Shown in pieces: positions 8,972 through 17,281 of a stretch of DNA of 64,000 nucleotides. The notes beneath the pieces are model-generated. The model saw only the letters and a list, made by a program, of their open reading frames with translations. It made no database searches and was not told where the DNA came from. How positions within the stretch are numbered: position 1 is the first letter of the stretch; every line of letters starts with the position of its first letter. Source of the stretch: Bacillota bacterium (GTDB lineage Bacteria > Bacillota > Clostridia > Acetivibrionales > JAEXSP01); contig JAEXSP010000019.1 of NCBI GenBank assembly GCA_023453795.1, positions 372,001-436,000 of the forward strand, read 5' to 3'. The translations under genes were made by a program, and so were the position numbers.

Positions 8972-9229
8972 ATGAAAAGAAAAGTCAGGTGGCTTGTATT
9001 AGCAATAGTAAGTCTTGTAATTACTTTCATTGCATTATGCTGTTTTGGATTATTGACACTGATATATCTGATATTTTCAGGTGGGACGGTTGACGGCCAG
9101 CGTGCCCATTTCGAATCACTTTCCGGCGTTTTTCTTTTTTTTGCAATAGGTGCATTGCTGTTTACAGGTTTAGCTGTTTTAGGCTTCTATAAGTACATAA
9201 AATCTGGCAAAAATACATACATCAGCTGA
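8972..9229 (+). CDS. small two-helix membrane protein
   Basis: 85 residues with AAGGAG 7 nt before the ATG. It starts with MKRKVR, then a long hydrophobic helix (about 7-37), a short polar loop (GGTVDGQRAHFES), a second helix (about 50-72) and the basic tail KYIKSGKNTYIS. No family is recognised. It is the only plus-strand gene in the first 28 kb and diverges from the SdpI-like gene. Confidence 0.6.
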   Translation: MKRKVRWLVLAIVSLVITFIALCCFGLLTLIYLIFSGGTVDGQRAHFESLSGVFLFFAIGALLFTGLAVLGFYKYIKSGKNTYIS

Positions 9230-9238
9230 TATTACTAT

Positions 9239-9302
9239 GCTTTATTACTGATGGCATTTAATAACCACGCCATACTCTGACCCAAATTCACCATGTTCCT
9301 CA
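9239..9302 (-). pseudogene. 64-bp relic of the 3' end of an iron-sulfur flavoprotein gene
   Basis: These 64 bases match 29022-29085 with only two differences (C/T changes), in the same orientation. They encode the last residues of the flavoprotein gene at 29012-29593 (MVNLGQNMAWLLNAI in that gene). The rest of the gene is absent. The left edge of the match (29021/29022) is the same breakpoint at which the two LysM-tail copies diverge. Confidence 0.8.
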
Positions 9303-9330
9303 GCAAAATGCCCTTGATGGGCATTTTGCT
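9302..9330. repeat. perfect 12-bp palindromic hairpin
   Basis: AGCAAAATGCCC (9302-9313) and GGGCATTTTGCT (9319-9330) form a perfect stem with a 5-nt loop. No U-run follows on either strand. It abuts the flavoprotein relic and lies about 70 bp beyond the stop of the glycosyltransferase gene, so it may be a processing/stability element or part of the recombined junction rather than a classic terminator. Confidence 0.6.
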
Positions 9331-9397
9331 GGTTACTTGATCCATTTCCCGAAAAAAGATCGGAACTATTATTTTAAGCGAACCTTAGTGAAATGTT

Positions 9398-11332
9398 CTA
9401 CTCATCTAATAGGGTTGTTCGAGCCCCACCGAATCTAAAAATTCCCCTAATCGCATCCAAAAGCGGCTGATAGGTAAAATACGGGAAAAGCACTATAAGC
9501 ACATAATTCATAAGATCCTTGCCAATATGGTCTTCTGACACACCGATACTTTTTAAGTAGATAAACGATATCACCAAGATCGATAGGAATAATACAAAGT
9601 ATATTTTAAAGGCCTTTGTAACGGTAGAAAAAGTTTTAATGATTGTTCCGCCATTAAGGCTCTCTACACTTGTAACTGCAAAAGATGATTTAATGCTAAA
9701 GAAGAAAGCAATCAGCCCCTTGACTATGTAGAGTGAAACACATGACATCATGATGCTGTTAAAAAAGAAACATATGAAGTTCTTTAAAAAGCCTCCGAAT
9801 GACTTCGCATTAAAAAGCAGGAAATCCTTTGTTCTGATACTTAGCAGCAAAACTGACACGACAAAAATCATGCCTGTATCTGTAACAGGCGTATTATAAA
9901 AAGCTACACCTGTAAACACTAGTAAAACCTGCCCTACAAAAAACCATGATAAGTATATTAAACTAACGCCAAATATGATTGTATCCAAAAAGTTGGCCCA
10001 GTCCGAATAAGGCGATTTAAGGTACATACTGAAGGATGGTGAAAAAACGCCTTTTTTAAACCAGTCTGCAATAGGATTAAATACGCTTTGCAGCGTACCA
10101 AAGCAATATCGCATAAACCTTTTTGATTCCGTTTGAAAATCCAACGTTACATATTCTCCAAAATGGCAATCCTTATGATGAATAAATTTCCCATGATATC
10201 CCTTAGAATATACTTTGAATGTAAAATCAATATCCTCAGCAACCCCCAATTCATTAAAGTAGGAAACTTCTATCAAAACCGACTTGCGTATAAAAGCATT
10301 ATGGCCTATAAAATAAACAATCCCATCCATTAGTGCTCTGCCCTGAATAATCAGTGACATAAAGTTATGCGTAAAATAGCAGCTAATTCGTGTAAAGAAA
10401 TTTTCATTTTGATTTAACGGTAATGTTTTATTCTGTGTAAATCCAAGGGAAGCATCCTGTACAAATTCCGGAACAGTGTTAATAATGGCATCAGGCGGTG
10501 TGTAGCTGTCTTTATCAAGAATTAAGATAATATCGTTTAAGCAAACATCACCTTCTGCATGGCTGTAAGAAAATTCATTGCGGGACAATACCTTTTGTAA
10601 TGCCTCTTCTCTCTTTAAGCCTTTATTCATCAAACTGATTATTTCTTCCGAGAACTTCACAGTATGATTCACATTTCCAGCTTTCTTGAACATTCCCCTC
10701 CGGGCGGTTACTTCAATTCCTTGTATTGGTTTCGGACGCGATACGAAGCCTACTCCCTTTGACCTATAATAGTCAACTCTTTCCAGAACTTTGGCCTCCA
10801 ACTCGCTTCGTTCACTTTCATCCTTACTTCTTGCCCTTTCTTCAAATCCGTACAAATCATTACCCGCCCAGACCATTAAAGCATCATCACAAACTACCAA
10901 ATTCGTTTTTCCTTTTGAAGACTTTTCATATACTCCCATAGAAATCAAAGCATATTCAATCGTATCCTTGATAATGCTAAACGACTCTGTATATACAGGA
11001 ATCAAAACAGATACATTTGTTTTCAACTGCTCAGGAGACATCTTAATGGGTGCATTGGAAAAACTCTTTGTATTGACTACTGTTTTATACTTCAGAGCAC
11101 GGGTGGCAGACGGCTTACACATCCAGAAAGCTCTTACAATCATAAGCACTACCGAAACCATAATCGGAAACATTAAGACGCCGATTGTTACCATAAATGG
11201 GTTCAGGCTTCCCAATCTTACCTGATTTAGCATACCATAAACAATGATACCGGCACTAAAGATAAACGTTAAAATCAATACCCATTTGATCGTGAAGCTT
11301 GTACTTAATTTGACCTTTTTATCCCTACTCAT
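9398..11332 (-). CDS. membrane-integral family 2 glycosyltransferase (cellulose/chitin-synthase-like)
   Basis: 644 residues. Two N-terminal membrane helices (about 14-32 and 43-67) precede a large cytosolic GT-A domain with VSVLIPVYTE, LILDKDSYTPPD (the acidic metal-binding motif), GVAEDIDFTFKV (catalytic ED) and ESKRFMRYCFG, which occupies the place of the usual Q-x-x-R-W. About five membrane helices follow. It would polymerise or add sugars from a UDP-sugar at the inner membrane face. It is the last gene of the acyl-synthesis operon, 20 bp after the thioesterase gene and preceded by AAGGGGG. A lipid or acylated product as acceptor is inference. The Q-x-x-R-W variant is unusual and leaves processivity uncertain. 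Confidence 0.82.
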   Translation of the reverse strand: MSRDKKVKLSTSFTIKWVLILTFIFSAGIIVYGMLNQVRLGSLNPFMVTIGVLMFPIMVSVVLMIVRAFWMCKPSATRALKYKTVVNTKSFSNAPIKMSPEQLKTNVSVLIPVYTESFSIIKDTIEYALISMGVYEKSSKGKTNLVVCDDALMVWAGNDLYGFEERARSKDESERSELEAKVLERVDYYRSKGVGFVSRPKPIQGIEVTARRGMFKKAGNVNHTVKFSEEIISLMNKGLKREEALQKVLSRNEFSYSHAEGDVCLNDIILILDKDSYTPPDAIINTVPEFVQDASLGFTQNKTLPLNQNENFFTRISCYFTHNFMSLIIQGRALMDGIVYFIGHNAFIRKSVLIEVSYFNELGVAEDIDFTFKVYSKGYHGKFIHHKDCHFGEYVTLDFQTESKRFMRYCFGTLQSVFNPIADWFKKGVFSPSFSMYLKSPYSDWANFLDTIIFGVSLIYLSWFFVGQVLLVFTGVAFYNTPVTDTGMIFVVSVLLLSIRTKDFLLFNAKSFGGFLKNFICFFFNSIMMSCVSLYIVKGLIAFFFSIKSSFAVTSVESLNGGTIIKTFSTVTKAFKIYFVLFLSILVISFIYLKSIGVSEDHIGKDLMNYVLIVLFPYFTYQPLLDAIRGIFRFGGARTTLLDE

Positions 11333-11352
11333 ATTATCATCCCCCTTATAAC

Positions 11353-12114
11353 TTAGGAATAGGCAATTAACTTTTCGGCAATATATTTAGTTATAGTTTG
11401 AATATTTTCAAGGATGTAAAAATGCTTCCCTTCAAGGATTTTTATTTCACAGAAACCCTTCGTATGCTTTCGCCACTCATCCCCGCTGTCTCCGTCAGTC
11501 ATCAAATCTCTTGCAGCATATATAACCGAAAAATCCGTATCCAATTTGTCTTTTTTAGCACTGTAGCTATAGTTCTCAATAATTTTGCAATCCGCTCTAA
11601 TGAGCGGAAGATAGTTATTGAACATCTCATCAGTTTCATACACTATTTGAGGTACTCCACCAAGGCGAACTATCTCTCTTTTAAAATCCTCATCGTTTAA
11701 TTGATGGTAAACCACCCCATTATATGGAATATCAGGTGCTCCTCTTGCTGAAAAGAAAACATGTACAGGCATCTTTAGTCCCGAATTTTTTATCCTGTAA
11801 AGAAGTTCATAGGCAATCCAACTACCCATACTGTGACCAAAAATTGCATAGGGCATCTCATTAAAGTAGCCTTTCGCTTTGGTGAATACATCATCAACCG
11901 CCTCTTCAAAAGTATTATAGAAATTTTCTTCTGAACGTCTCCCCCTTCCCGCCAGTTCCAGAGGAAGTACCTCTACCCAATGCGGCAGATGCTTTTTCCA
12001 CCTGTTATAAGTAGAAGCAGTGCCACCCGCACAAGGAAGGCAAAACAATCTAACCTTTTTCACAAAATCCCCTTCTTTTGTTAAAGTTGGGCCATTCAGC
12101 TTACTTAACTCCAA
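11353..12114 (-). CDS. type II thioesterase (alpha/beta hydrolase, NRPS/PKS-associated)
   Basis: 253 residues. The N-terminal segment FCLPCAGGTASTYNRWKKHLP is the hallmark of external thioesterases of the GrsT/SrfAD type, followed by ELAGRGRR and the nucleophile elbow GHSMGSWIAYELLYR. The catalytic His is in EGKHFYIL near the C-terminus. Such enzymes clear wrongly loaded carrier proteins or release products. The gene overlaps the PPTase gene upstream by 10 nt. Only one discrete ACP is encoded here, so release of the finished acyl chain from that ACP is also plausible. Confidence 0.9.
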   Translation of the reverse strand: MELSKLNGPTLTKEGDFVKKVRLFCLPCAGGTASTYNRWKKHLPHWVEVLPLELAGRGRRSEENFYNTFEEAVDDVFTKAKGYFNEMPYAIFGHSMGSWIAYELLYRIKNSGLKMPVHVFFSARGAPDIPYNGVVYHQLNDEDFKREIVRLGGVPQIVYETDEMFNNYLPLIRADCKIIENYSYSAKKDKLDTDFSVIYAARDLMTDGDSGDEWRKHTKGFCEIKILEGKHFYILENIQTITKYIAEKLIAYS

Positions 12115-12788
12115 ATGGCGCTATATGCGATTTCTTGTTGAAGACAATTAAATTCACAGTACCCTTTGCGTTCTACCGCCACCGATAAATAATAACCCGG
12201 TGAAGGACTTACAGAGTGGAAAAAAAACTCATTGTTTTCACATACGCTGAAATTATCTAAAGGTACTGTTATTCCCACTCCTTTTGCCTTTACATAGGCC
12301 TCCTTCAGTGTCCAAATCTTGCATGAGATTGTATTTTGAGCTTCGTGAGGAAAGGTGCCAATATAATCAATCTCATCTGCTGAAAAAAATGAGTTACCGA
12401 TTTCCAGAATATTTCTTCGTTCTTCCTCTACATCAATTCCTACAAAGGTCCCTATCGTGAAAGCACATGCTACTAATCCCTTACAGTGAGATATATTGAA
12501 ATCGATCATTTCGTTTGGGTAACCTTGGCCTTTCAAGTACGGTTTTCCGTATTGATTCCGGCTAAAATGAAGTTCTTCAGGCGCTATACTCAATTGGGCA
12601 GCCAGCTTTGATTTCAGCAAAGCCCTTCCTGTTGCGAATTTTATCCTTCTACCCAAGCTGTGGCTTCTATTATAAATTTGCAACTCTTCTTCATCTAAAA
12701 AGTTTAGAGCACTTTCGCCTAAATCCTGCCCATTCTCCTTCTCAATGAAGGTATAATAGATATATATTTCTCCCCATTTCAATCCCAA
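12105..12788 (-). CDS. 4'-phosphopantetheinyl transferase, Sfp type
   Basis: 227 residues. FNISHCKGLVACAF, VGIDVEEERR (Mg-binding Asp and Glu) and WTLKEAYVKAKGVG (W-x-x-K-E-A) are the three Sfp-family signatures in the usual order. It transfers the phosphopantetheine arm of CoA to a carrier-protein serine, most likely Ser44 of the ACP in this operon. Translation probably begins at TTG 12788, with GGAGA about 10 nt upstream; no ATG fits. The family length (about 220-240) is met. Confidence 0.92.
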   Translation of the reverse strand: MGLKWGEIYIYYTFIEKENGQDLGESALNFLDEEELQIYNRSHSLGRRIKFATGRALLKSKLAAQLSIAPEELHFSRNQYGKPYLKGQGYPNEMIDFNISHCKGLVACAFTIGTFVGIDVEEERRNILEIGNSFFSADEIDYIGTFPHEAQNTISCKIWTLKEAYVKAKGVGITVPLDNFSVCENNEFFFHSVSPSPGYYLSVAVERKGYCEFNCLQQEIAYSAIWS

Positions 12789-12839
12789 AGCAATCCAAAT
12801 CTCCTTTACCTGTCATGTATTCAACCTATTGATTAACGA

Positions 12840-13454
12840 TTAACCACTGAGATTTTTCATTATCTGTAAAGATACCTTTTCGGGTTGGCGTACACTGATA
12901 CAGTTTAGAACCCTTCCAAAAGCAGACAGTATACATATTGCTGTTGTTGCAATCGTTAAGATAAAAGTTACCGGATTCACAATTGCTTTCAAATACATGT
13001 CGCATATACATGCAATCATTGGTATAAGGTAAAACATAATCGCCGCAAGCCTTCCCAAGAAATCAAACACAAACATCCGGGAACTTTTGTTTTCTATTTT
13101 CATTACAGCTGAGGTGATTATGAATTCTGTAAGCTTCAATATAATAACCAATACAAACCAGGCAGGCATAATACTTTTCATAATAAGGGCTGTACTTGAA
13201 AAAAGAATGAAAAGGAAGTCTGCCAAAACATCTAATACACTCCCCATCTTTGTGGTCAGACGATAGAACCTGGCAATTTTCCCGTCGATATAATCAGTTA
13301 AGTAAACCAGTAGGAATACAATAATAATAAGAACCTTGTCTTCTCTATATCCCCTTTCCAAGCCATTCAAAATAAGCACAAATATGCCGAAAGCCATGAA
13401 AATTCTAGATATTGTAATTATATTAGGTATCTTAAAAAAGTTCTTCATTATCAT
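12840..13454 (-). CDS. CDP-alcohol phosphatidyltransferase
   Basis: 204 residues with about five to six membrane helices. DGKIARFYRLTTKMGSVLD, continued by VLAD, fits the CDP-alcohol phosphotransferase signature D-G-x2-A-R-x8-G-x3-D-x3-D exactly. Enzymes of the family join a CDP-activated lipid and an alcohol (or CDP-alcohol and lipid) to make phospholipids. The start codon overlaps the flavodoxin-like gene stop by 4 nt (ATGA), so it is part of the operon. This places a phospholipid head-group step among the acyl-chain enzymes. The substrate alcohol cannot be read from the sequence. Confidence 0.9.
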   Translation of the reverse strand: MIMKNFFKIPNIITISRIFMAFGIFVLILNGLERGYREDKVLIIIVFLLVYLTDYIDGKIARFYRLTTKMGSVLDVLADFLFILFSSTALIMKSIMPAWFVLVIILKLTEFIITSAVMKIENKSSRMFVFDFLGRLAAIMFYLIPMIACICDMYLKAIVNPVTFILTIATTAICILSAFGRVLNCISVRQPEKVSLQIMKNLSG

Positions 13455-14023
13455 TCTCCAGCAATTTTTTTGCCAAACTTAATTCCGGCTTTTTCTAAAT
13501 TACCTTTTGATTTAAATTTCGTCTTCTCAAACACTTTCTGATTTCCCAGCGCATCTTCTATTTTCTTTAGATCACTTTGATTGTTTGGATCCATGTTAAA
13601 TCCAGTGGTGAAAATAACGATTTTCTTTCCTTCAGCGTTTTTAAGGCCTTTAACATAATTTACCAAAACTTTGGATACCTTATTTGCATAAGTCGCCGAG
13701 CCAAAAACGATGATAGAATATTGAGAAACATCTGTGGATAAATGTTTTCCAGGGTGATTTAGGGTAACCTCCATCCCTGCATTGTTTAAACCCTTTGCAA
13801 TTCCAAGGGCAGCTTCGCGTGTATAATTGAGCCTGCTGGGTTGGTATACAACCAGTGCCTTTTCAGATGTTGTTCCTTTCAAAACTTCTTCTTTATTACC
13901 AAAATCCCTATTGTTTAATAAGATACACACTCCTGTTGTTGCAATAACGATTAAAACACTGGCTAAAACAATGGATATACAAGCAATAGCAACTTTCATT
14001 AAAATCTTAAAAAACTTTCGCAT
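13451..14023 (-). CDS. membrane-anchored flavodoxin-like protein
   Basis: 190 residues: an N-terminal membrane helix (about 10-35), then a flavodoxin-like alpha/beta domain with ALVVYQPSRLNYTREAALGIA in the place of the FMN phosphate loop, IIVFGSATYANKVSKVLVNYV and KKIVIFTTGF. It resembles the flavodoxin/FMN-reductase fold seen in menaquinone-dependent oxidase-like proteins, but the phosphate loop is atypical. It may supply electrons to the neighbouring FAD enzyme; this is inferred from co-transcription (23 bp spacing). Confidence 0.7.
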   Translation of the reverse strand: MRKFFKILMKVAIACISIVLASVLIVIATTGVCILLNNRDFGNKEEVLKGTTSEKALVVYQPSRLNYTREAALGIAKGLNNAGMEVTLNHPGKHLSTDVSQYSIIVFGSATYANKVSKVLVNYVKGLKNAEGKKIVIFTTGFNMDPNNQSDLKKIEDALGNQKVFEKTKFKSKGNLEKAGIKFGKKIAGE

Positions 14024-14046
14024 AACAATCTCCTATTCTGCAATAT

Positions 14047-15843
14047 TCAGCTCGACTTTTTGAAAGCCAAGTCCTTCAGATGATATTGAGGAAGTTTAAG
14101 TTTCCAGTCACAGATGTCATTTGCACAAATCCTCCCTGAAACTGAAGCTGTTGGTATGCCTCCTCCAGGATTGACTGATGCACCTGCCAGATAAAGGCCT
14201 TTTATTGGAGTTTTAAAGTCCGGTCTCCTTACTCCAATGGAATGATCAAAAATATATGTCGCTCCTTTTGGAACACCGGTGTACCTTTCCAGAGTTTTTG
14301 GTGTTGCAGCATCACTTACTTCAACCATAGAGCCAAGGCCTGGGATAATTTTCTCTGCTTTTCTTATAAGCTCAAGTTTTTTTGCTTCCTTTTTCTCTTC
14401 ATATTCTTTTGTTCCTCTTTCGGGGTATTGGTCATATGAAAATTCAGGATCTTCTAAAATAATAACGCTGGATTTCCCTTCCGGTGCTGTATCTTTATCA
14501 ACATTGGATATAATATATATCTCAAGCCCCTGATCCATATCTTTATAAACTGTAGGATACATGGATAGATCTGAATCCACCCCAAGAAACACTAGAAAGT
14601 TGGATGGAGAAAACTTAATACGTTTGATATACTCCGAAAAGCCTACCTTCAGGTTTTTTTCACCTACCAGTTCAAGGAAGGTTGTTCTTGCATTTACATT
14701 TGAAACAACAATCGAACTCTTGTAGGTTTTACCCCCAACTTCAATCCCCTCAACACTTCCACCCTTTACAAGAATCCGGTCAACTTCTTTACCCTGAAGT
14801 ACTTTACCACCGTATTTTTCAAAAACATCCTTCAAACTGTCTGCAAATTTCTGTGCTTTTAGATAGTACCCGCCATATACAAAATACGAATAGGCTGCAA
14901 AACAAGCTGTTATAAAGCGTGCACCTTCTGCTTTAACCCCCATGAACCGGACAAAATAAGATAAAAACTCTTTTAATTCCTCATTTTTAAAATACCTGTC
15001 GAGCACTTGCCTGTAGCTCTCATTAAAAGCTTTTCCAGTCTTTTTAAAATCTCTCATGATTGGGATAAGCGCAGGAATTCCGTATATTTTAACAATGAGT
15101 TCCATAGGTAGAAAGCTTCCGTATTCCCTGTAATTTCTCTGCCTGTCACGGCCCTTGGTAGTCTCAATGATATAATTTATAAAACCTCTCAATCCCTCTT
15201 TTTCCCCAGGAAACATTCTTCCTAAAAGTGCTTCAAACTCTTCAATACTCTCCGGAATAACTATCTCTTTTCCTTTAAATTTGAATTTTACCGGAGTATT
15301 CTTTAAAAAATATTCCTTTTCGCTAAATCCAAACTCTTTGAGGAGAATATCAATATTTCCGTTCTGATCCAATCCACTTTGATTTCTATGGATTCCAACC
15401 ACATTCAGTGTTCCGCTGTTAAAAGAAAATCCTTCTCTGACAAATGAATTGCAATATCCGCCTACCTTACGAAGTCTTTCTGCCAAAAGCACCTTGTAAC
15501 CCCTCTTAGCTAGAAGAGCTGCACATGTCAGGCCCCCCACCCCGGCACCTGCAACAATAACATCATACTCATCCTGACTTTTCTCTTTTTTGGGGTCAAC
15601 TTTAACCTTCCAGTCTACTTTATTAAATTCACTGATCATAAAGAAAACAGGCAAAAAGTTCTTCAGTAGAAGTAAAGCCATGATCCCAAGTACTATTAAA
15701 AGTGCAGCTGTAATAACATTGTATGGAAATGGCAATAATACGATGGAAATTCCACTTAGAATTATGACAACTGTCATCACCAAAGATGCTTTTTTCTTAA
15801 AGTATGCTGCAAAAGGATTTTTACCCCTCATCTTTTTCTCCAT
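14047..15843 (-). CDS. phytoene-desaturase-like FAD-dependent oxidoreductase with N-terminal membrane helices
   Basis: Start set at ATG 15843, preceded by GGGGGTGG at good spacing (frame open to 15876); 598 residues. Two hydrophobic helices at the N-terminus are followed by the dinucleotide-binding motif VIVAGAGVGGLTCAALLAKR and VGGYCNSF. The C-terminus has GLYLAGASVNPGGGIPTASVSGR, the signature of the CrtI/CrtISO/RetSat group. Those enzymes desaturate, isomerise or saturate polyene chains. Here the enzyme would act on a lipid-borne or ACP-borne chain made by the upstream genes. No isoprenoid synthase is nearby, which argues against carotenoid biosynthesis. Confidence 0.88.
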   Translation of the reverse strand: MEKKMRGKNPFAAYFKKKASLVMTVVIILSGISIVLLPFPYNVITAALLIVLGIMALLLLKNFLPVFFMISEFNKVDWKVKVDPKKEKSQDEYDVIVAGAGVGGLTCAALLAKRGYKVLLAERLRKVGGYCNSFVREGFSFNSGTLNVVGIHRNQSGLDQNGNIDILLKEFGFSEKEYFLKNTPVKFKFKGKEIVIPESIEEFEALLGRMFPGEKEGLRGFINYIIETTKGRDRQRNYREYGSFLPMELIVKIYGIPALIPIMRDFKKTGKAFNESYRQVLDRYFKNEELKEFLSYFVRFMGVKAEGARFITACFAAYSYFVYGGYYLKAQKFADSLKDVFEKYGGKVLQGKEVDRILVKGGSVEGIEVGGKTYKSSIVVSNVNARTTFLELVGEKNLKVGFSEYIKRIKFSPSNFLVFLGVDSDLSMYPTVYKDMDQGLEIYIISNVDKDTAPEGKSSVIILEDPEFSYDQYPERGTKEYEEKKEAKKLELIRKAEKIIPGLGSMVEVSDAATPKTLERYTGVPKGATYIFDHSIGVRRPDFKTPIKGLYLAGASVNPGGGIPTASVSGRICANDICDWKLKLPQYHLKDLAFKKSS

Positions 15844-15868
15844 TCCTATCCACCCCCTTTTAAATTTT

Positions 15869-16540
15869 CTATACATTCATGACACGTTTTTTTATTTCCT
15901 TGTTTGCTGCATATCTGGACGCTTCTGCATAAATGCTTGCTAACTTCAGTACAAAAGGAAGCAGTTCTTTCTTTTTCTTTATAATATCTACTACTCCTAT
16001 TTTATAAGCTTCGTTTGCACTGATCAGATCACCCCGCAAAATGATTTCCTTCGCTCTTGATCTTCCGGCCGTCTTTTCCAGTCGAATACTCCCACTCAGC
16101 CCGGTAATGATTCCAAAACTCAATTCCGGGCAACCTAGAAATGCATCGGTACTACAAACCCGAATATCACACGCCAATGCAAGTTCAAGTCCTGATCCCG
16201 TACAAAATCCATTGATGGCAGCAATTACCGGAATATCAAGTGTCTCAAGTTCTCTTAGTACAGCCGCATTTCTATAAACTAATTCGTTTGTGTTGTTTTC
16301 TGCGGAAGCATTCATAGAAACATTATTTTTAATATCTTCGACATCTGCTCCCGCTGAAAAATGTCTGCCGCTACTATGGATAACAACAGCTTTGAGGCTT
16401 TGATCTTTTTTAATTTCCAAAACTGTTTCGGAGAGTTCTGTGAAAAATTTTGTCCCCATCCTATTATCCGGTGGCCTGCTCAATATGATTTTGGCAATGC
16501 CCGAAGCTTTTTCCAATTGGATTATTTCATTTTCAGCCAT
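15869..16540 (-). CDS. enoyl-CoA hydratase/isomerase family protein (second, short copy)
   Basis: 223 residues, shorter than usual (about 260) by the C-terminal helix region. HFSAGADVEDI forms the oxyanion hole, GFCTGSGLELALACDIRVCS carries the first catalytic glutamate position and GCPELSFGII the second, so both acidic residues are retained. The start codon follows the first crotonase stop directly (TAAATG). Crotonases hydrate, dehydrate or isomerise acyl thioesters. A tandem pair suggests two successive steps, such as dehydration and double-bond shift, but the order is not readable from sequence. Confidence 0.88.
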   Translation of the reverse strand: MAENEIIQLEKASGIAKIILSRPPDNRMGTKFFTELSETVLEIKKDQSLKAVVIHSSGRHFSAGADVEDIKNNVSMNASAENNTNELVYRNAAVLRELETLDIPVIAAINGFCTGSGLELALACDIRVCSTDAFLGCPELSFGIITGLSGSIRLEKTAGRSRAKEIILRGDLISANEAYKIGVVDIIKKKKELLPFVLKLASIYAEASRYAANKEIKKRVMNV

Positions 16541-17281
16541 TTAAGCCTCACCACCGTATCGGTTTATTACTAAATCAGCAAACATCCGGCCTTCTTCCTT
16601 CATCGCTGTTTCAAAATCCAGTCTGCACGAGTTATTTACAGAACGTATTGCATATGTTACTGGTTTTTCTCCCTTTGCAATAATTTTTTCCATAACTTCA
16701 ACTGCATAATTGAAACAGCTTTTCTCAGAAGAAATATAATTTACAAGACCGATTTCCAATGCTCTCTCTGCACCAAATGTATCGCCTGTCAAGAGAATTT
16801 CGATGGCCCTTGACCTCCCCACTGTTTTAACTAGTCTCTCTGTTCCTCCAAATCCAGGTAAAATACCGTGGTTTATTTCCGGAAACCCGAACACGGCATT
16901 GCAGCTGCAATAACGTATATGACATGCAAGTGCAAATTCAAGTCCTCCCCCAAGACAAGCGCCGTCAATAGCTGCAATAACCGGTTTTTCCAAGTTCTCA
17001 ATATAATTCAATATTGCATTCCCACGGTTAAACTCATTTGTATATTCCTCTTGGCTTAAATTTGTTTCGTTAAAATACCTTAGATCCGCTCCGGCAGAGA
17101 AGTGTCTGCCGTCCCCCTTTAAAATAATACCCGAAACATTATTTCCCTCCAGCCATTCCATCACCTTTTTGCCGTCTGCAAACTCAGGCTTTGGAATCAT
17201 GTTAGATGGCTTGTTTGATATCTTCAGTATACCAATCCGGTCTTTTAACTCCCATTCTAAACAACCCGATCTGTCTATCAA
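16541..17281 (-). CDS. enoyl-CoA hydratase/isomerase family protein (first copy)
   Basis: About 246 residues. TTG at 17281 is favoured as start because GGGGAGGG lies 6 nt upstream, whereas the ATG at 17299 has no ribosome site; either way the gene overlaps the dehydrogenase gene by about 80-98 nt. Motifs: GRHFSAGADLRYF (oxyanion hole), ACLGGGLEFALACHIRYCS (first Glu) and FPEINHGILPGFGGTERL (second Glu). All crotonase catalytic features are present. It probably dehydrates the 3-hydroxyacyl product of the upstream dehydrogenase. Confidence 0.88.
   Translation of the reverse strand: MIDRSGCLEWELKDRIGILKISNKPSNMIPKPEFADGKKVMEWLEGNNVSGIILKGDGRHFSAGADLRYFNETNLSQEEYTNEFNRGNAILNYIENLEKPVIAAIDGACLGGGLEFALACHIRYCSCNAVFGFPEINHGILPGFGGTERLVKTVGRSRAIEILLTGDTFGAERALEIGLVNYISSEKSCFNYAVEVMEKIIAKGEKPVTYAIRSVNNSCRLDFETAMKEEGRMFADLVINRYGGEA

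Noticed and set aside
9302..9330. Standard rho-independent terminator
   Set aside because: The stem is perfect but no U-run follows on either strand.
14047..15843. Carotenoid biosynthesis
   Set aside because: The CrtI-like enzyme is present, but no phytoene synthase or prenyl transferase is nearby, and neighbours are acyl-chain enzymes.
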